Of a stretch of 8,660 nucleotides of DNA, positions 6,807 through 8,660 are shown piece after piece. Origin of the DNA: Gammaproteobacteria bacterium (lineage in GTDB: Bacteria > Pseudomonadota > Gammaproteobacteria > Pseudomonadales > Azotimanducaceae). The DNA is taken from positions 1-8,660 of the forward strand of contig JAUIKX010000145.1 of assembly GCA_030430515.1 (NCBI GenBank), read 5' to 3'. Below the pieces are notes generated by a model. That model was not told the DNA's origin. It saw only the letters and a list, made by a program, of their open reading frames with translations, and did not search any database. The first letter of the stretch is position 1; every line of letters begins with the position of its first letter. The translations under genes and the position numbers were made by a program.

Positions 6807-6822
6807 TGCAAAGCCCGTGCCA
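6807..6822 (-). promoter_or_regulatory. Distal sigma-54 promoter, perfect consensus
   Basis: The - strand reads TGGCAC-GGGCT-TTGCA, matching every specified base of the RpoN -24/-12 consensus. Start predicted near 6796. It lies between dinB and glnK, about 310 nt before glnK, and points at glnK-amtB with the candidate small RNA in between. Confidence 0.88.
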
Positions 6823-6862
6823 GCTTCTGACACACATACATCGGCCACACGGCGGGAAATTG

Positions 6863-6877
6863 ACACCGGCCCGGTCT
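6863..6877. promoter_or_regulatory. Possible enhancer-binding (NtrC-like) site
   Basis: ACACC-GGCCC-GGTCT keeps the NtrC spacing GCACC-N5-GGTGC and matches 7 of 10 specified bases; its core ACCGGCCCGGT is a perfect palindrome. It is centred about 74 bp upstream of the start predicted from the distal sigma-54 promoter. The match is only moderate. Confidence 0.3.
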
Positions 6878-6919
6878 GCCAACGCACCAGAATAAGGCGC
6901 AACGCTCACTCGACGCCCC

Positions 6920-6947
6920 AAAAACATGCCGGAACAGGGCTATTCCG
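6920..6947 (-). terminator. Weak possible terminator of dinB
   Basis: On the - strand CGGAA, 8-nt loop containing the dinB stop codon, TTCCG, then GCATG and five T (6924-6920). The stem is short and the T run is offset, so it is a poor terminator and dinB read-through into the glnK region is possible. Confidence 0.25.
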
Positions 6948-8196
6948 TCGGCTCCTCACCTTCAGACAGAAAATCCAGGTGCTGATGCGCATCGATGATG
7001 GTGTCTCTCCCCGTATCGCTCGCACGGTGAAGCGCCCCATCACCGAAGCGCGACTTCACCTGGTCCATAACGCTCTCGAGCGCACTGTTCGCGGCCGTAT
7101 CGAATAACCCGAGCTGTTGCGGTGCCTCAGCGCGTACCAGATCGAAGCTGCCGAGACCGATCAGGCGGAAAGGTCCCGGATGTCCCAGCTTCTCAAAGAG
7201 GCGCACTCCAGCTGAGTAAAAATCCGCAGCCAGGTCGGTGGCGGGTATCACGCACTGACGTGTAATGAGCTTGAAGTCGGCGGTTTTCAACTTGATACGC
7301 ACCCCGCGCGCCCGGTAACCCTTCGCGCGCAAACGACCCGCCACGCGGTCGGCGCTGCGCTGCAGGTGCCGTCTGATTTCTCCGGGATGAGACACATCCT
7401 CAGCCAGCGTACGATCTGAGCTGAGGCTCTTTGCCTGACGAAGACGAGCAACCTGCCGGGGATCTCGGCCATGTGCGAGATGATGAAACTGAACCCCCAT
7501 GGCCCCGAGCTGCTCGCGAAGCACACGCACATCGGCCGACGCCACATCGGCGATGGTCTCGTAGCCAAGCATGCGCAGCCGTGCCTGCGTCTTCGGCCCC
7601 GCGCCCCACAACCTGGAAACATCCTGCGGTGCGAGCCAGGCGCGCACGCTTTCAGGCGGTACGATGGTGATGCCGTGAGGTTTGCGGTAGCCGCTGGCGA
7701 CTTTTGCCACGTATTTTGTCGCAGACACACCGACTGAGACCGTCAGCCCGCCGGTGGCCTTCGCGACCTGTCTCTGAAGCTCGCGGGCCATCTGCTCCGG
7801 CGGGCCGAACAGATCCTCGGCGCCGGTCATGTCGAGGAACGCTTCATCCAGACTGATGGCTTCTACGCTCGGGGAGAAATCCGCGAAAACGCCCATGATG
7901 CACTCGGACAGCTCTTTGTAACGTTCGAACCTTGGCGGTACCCAGATCCCCTGCGGACAACGCCGCCGGGCAACTGCCACGGGCATGGCGCTTCCCACGT
8001 TGAACGGCCGCGCCTCGTAAGACGCCGTGAGCACCACCCCACGGTCGCTCTTCGGCCCGACGAGCACCGGCTTGCCGCGAAGCTCCGGGTTATCCAACTG
8101 CTCGACAGACGCATAGAACGCGTCCATGTCGGCATGAACGACGACTCGCTGCCAATCCTTTGTCGGGGGCCTACGGTTCGAGTGTGATACGAGCAC
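6940..8196 (-). CDS. dinB: DNA polymerase IV (Y-family translesion polymerase)
   Basis: Error-prone polymerase that extends past damaged or misaligned primer ends, usually induced by the SOS response. 418 residues. The palm has HADMDAFYASVEQ with metal-binding Asp23 and the aromatic steric-gate position Tyr28, then EAISLDEAFLD with catalytic Asp117 and Glu118. VSVGVSATKYVAKVAS and KPHGI follow, then the helix-hairpin-helix RLWGAGPKTQARL (195-207) and the little-finger domain. QLGLF (361-365) is a canonical beta-clamp-binding motif. About 53 residues follow it (FGDGALHRAS and an acidic end), more than in E. coli (351 residues in total) but common in other proteobacteria. GTG 8196 is the only start that leaves room for the N-terminus: an in-frame stop lies at 8217-8215. 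It has no Shine-Dalgarno. A LexA box lies 10 bp upstream. Confidence 0.96.
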   Translation of the reverse strand: MLVSHSNRRPPTKDWQRVVVHADMDAFYASVEQLDNPELRGKPVLVGPKSDRGVVLTASYEARPFNVGSAMPVAVARRRCPQGIWVPPRFERYKELSECIMGVFADFSPSVEAISLDEAFLDMTGAEDLFGPPEQMARELQRQVAKATGGLTVSVGVSATKYVAKVASGYRKPHGITIVPPESVRAWLAPQDVSRLWGAGPKTQARLRMLGYETIADVASADVRVLREQLGAMGVQFHHLAHGRDPRQVARLRQAKSLSSDRTLAEDVSHPGEIRRHLQRSADRVAGRLRAKGYRARGVRIKLKTADFKLITRQCVIPATDLAADFYSAGVRLFEKLGHPGPFRLIGLGSFDLVRAEAPQQLGLFDTAANSALESVMDQVKSRFGDGALHRASDTGRDTIIDAHQHLDFLSEGEEPTE

Positions 8197-8206
8197 GCAA
8201 CAACTG

Positions 8207-8222
8207 CTGGAAATTTATACAG
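8207..8222 (-). promoter_or_regulatory. LexA (SOS) box of dinB
   Basis: The - strand reads CTGTATAAATTTCCAG, which is CTG-N10-CAG and matches 13 of 16 bases of the enterobacterial consensus CTGTATATATATACAG. It ends 10 bp before the dinB GTG. A possible dinB -10 (TATAAA, 8219-8214) lies inside it and another (TATAGT, 8233-8228) just upstream, so LexA would block RNA polymerase directly. The leader would be very short. Confidence 0.8.
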
Positions 8223-8245
8223 ACCCGACTATACTTCGCCACGCT

Positions 8246-8413
8246 ATGAAACGACACGTGCAACAAATCCGGTCCCAGCTTCGCACAAGCACTCCGTGTG
8301 CCGCGCGCGAGCTGTGTGCTGCTCCGAGCCATCGACACCTGGCAGGCGACTTCGGTTGTGGTCTGGTGTTCTGGGCAATGGACCAGCGCAGCCAGAAGGC
8401 GATCCGAATCTAA
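8246..8413 (+). CDS. Possible small protein divergent from dinB
   Basis: A 55-codon frame from ATG 8246 to TAA 8411-8413, starting MKRHVQQIRSQLRTSTPCAA and ending MDQRSQKAIRI. I do not recognise it; it has four cysteines, many basic residues and no clear membrane segment. There is no Shine-Dalgarno. A -10-like TATACT (8230-8235) would start RNA near 8242, almost at the ATG, with the LexA box in its -35/spacer region, so if real it would be a near-leaderless SOS gene sharing the dinB operator. Other overlapping frames exist here, so it may well be spurious. Confidence 0.2.
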   Translation: MKRHVQQIRSQLRTSTPCAARELCAAPSHRHLAGDFGCGLVFWAMDQRSQKAIRI

Positions 8414-8519
8414 CCGTTGCACCGCTGCCTCCCGGTGTAACGCCGGTGAGACAGCCCCTCCCCTTTCTCTCTCATCGACGTTCACCGGGCTTAGCTAACC
8501 GGAAGGTTAGCCAGAAGGC
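8390..8519 (+). repeat. Direct repeat AGCCAGAAGGC, two copies
   Basis: AGCCAGAAGGC occurs at 8390-8400 and 8509-8519; each is followed after 3 nt by CCGAA, so the similarity covers 16 of 19 positions. The copies are 119 nt apart and suggest a local duplication. Confidence 0.6.
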
Positions 8520-8546
8520 TCGCCGAAAGGCATCCCGAAAATAATG
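8494..8546 (+). repeat. 12-nt tandem repeat (four units) with small tetraloop hairpins
   Basis: CC-N4-GG recurs with an exact 12-nt period from 8499: CCGGAAGGTTAG, CCAGAAGGCTCG, CCGAAAGGCATC, with a decayed fourth, CCGAAAATAATG, that reaches the start region of the last gene. The first is part of a perfect hairpin GCTAACC-GGAA-GGTTAGC (8494-8511) with a GNRA-type loop; the second and third can form GCC-AGAA-GGC and GCC-GAAA-GGC. The second and first hairpins share bases and cannot form at once. Confidence 0.6.
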
Positions 8547-8558
8547 ATGGAGAAAATC

Positions 8559-8660
8559 ATGGAATGGTTACTGGCACTGCTCGCAACCGGACTCTCTGCC
8601 GCTTACGCCGTGGCGCTCGGCCGTGGCATCGAGAAGCGCAAGCGATGGGCGCTGGAAATG
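8559..8660 (+). CDS. Hypothetical protein with N-terminal membrane helix (3' end outside window)
   Basis: Only 34 codons are visible: MEWLLALLATGLSAAYAVAL then GRGIEKRKRWALEM, open to the right edge. The start ATG 8559 is chosen over in-frame ATGs at 8544 and 8547 because GGAG (8549-8552) lies 6 nt before it. Residues 3-20 form one hydrophobic segment followed by a strongly basic stretch (RGIEKRKR), the pattern of a membrane anchor with the remainder in the cytoplasm. I do not recognise the family, and the tandem repeat directly upstream gives no functional clue. Confidence 0.6.
   Translation, partial: MEWLLALLATGLSAAYAVALGRGIEKRKRWALEM

Larger units (their letters stand above)
8223..8543. 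other. Intergenic region between dinB and the right-edge gene
   Basis: About 320 nt with no convincing gene. It holds the dinB upstream region, the doubtful 55-codon frame, an 11-nt direct repeat, and a 12-nt tandem repeat with hairpins just before the last gene. An 82-codon frame (8296-8544, GTG start) ends in a basic four-residue repeat (NRKV-SQKA-RRKA-SRK), but that is only the translation of the 12-nt repeat. I see no clear sigma-70 promoter or terminator. Confidence 0.5.

Noticed and set aside
8411..8470. Fragments such as CGCTGCC and GCCGGTGAGA recalling cobalamin-riboswitch segments.
   Set aside because: The order and the other conserved segments are missing, and no cobalamin-related gene follows.
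8296..8544. 82-codon + strand frame with GTG start, ending in a basic four-residue repeat and TAATG overlap with the next ATG.
   Set aside because: The basic repeat is just the 12-nt DNA repeat translated; there is no Shine-Dalgarno, the upstream part looks random, and the overlapped ATG is not the one with a ribosome site.

Overview
The window looks like GC-rich gammaproteobacterial chromosome. The support for this is a glgP-malQ-glgC-glgA glycogen cluster, a GlnK whose N-terminus and Tyr51 match proteobacterial PII proteins, two sigma-54 promoters of the -24/-12 type, and an enterobacterial-type LexA box (CTG-N10-CAG) in front of dinB. I cannot name a genus. There are no insertion sequences, CRISPR arrays, tRNAs or rRNAs.

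Left part (1-4814, + strand): a tightly packed glycogen operon. It holds the 3' end of glycogen phosphorylase (glgP), a 4-alpha-glucanotransferase (malQ, overlapping glgP by 8 bp), ADP-glucose pyrophosphorylase (glgC, broken by one extra base near 2631) and an ADP-glucose-dependent glycogen synthase (glgA, 1 nt after glgC). GlgC and GlgA make alpha-1,4-glucan from glucose-1-phosphate; GlgP and MalQ break it down or remodel it. No branching or debranching enzyme gene lies in the window. The operon faces a convergent nitrogen operon, and a terminator for that operon sits in the 64-nt gap.

Middle (4815-6939, - strand): glnK-amtB, a PII signal protein and its ammonium channel, preceded by an unusually elaborate 455-nt regulatory region. 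On the - strand this region contains, in transcription order, a perfect sigma-54 promoter (6807-6822), about 150 nt that look like a structured small RNA or attenuated leader ending in a GC-rich hairpin plus U-rich tail (6643-6679), a second sigma-54 promoter (6583-6598), and a short leader with two tiny overlapping reading frames running into glnK. A perfect 12-bp inverted repeat brackets the second promoter, so only read-through RNA could pair a Shine-Dalgarno sequence in the leader with its complement. This is the most interesting part of the window: a candidate nitrogen-controlled small RNA and promoter-choice switch.

Right part (6940-8660): dinB (DNA polymerase IV, - strand) with a LexA box 10 bp before its GTG start. 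Then come about 350 nt without a convincing gene, ending in a four-unit 12-nt repeat with small hairpins, and the first 34 codons of an unrecognised + strand protein with an N-terminal membrane helix that runs off the window.
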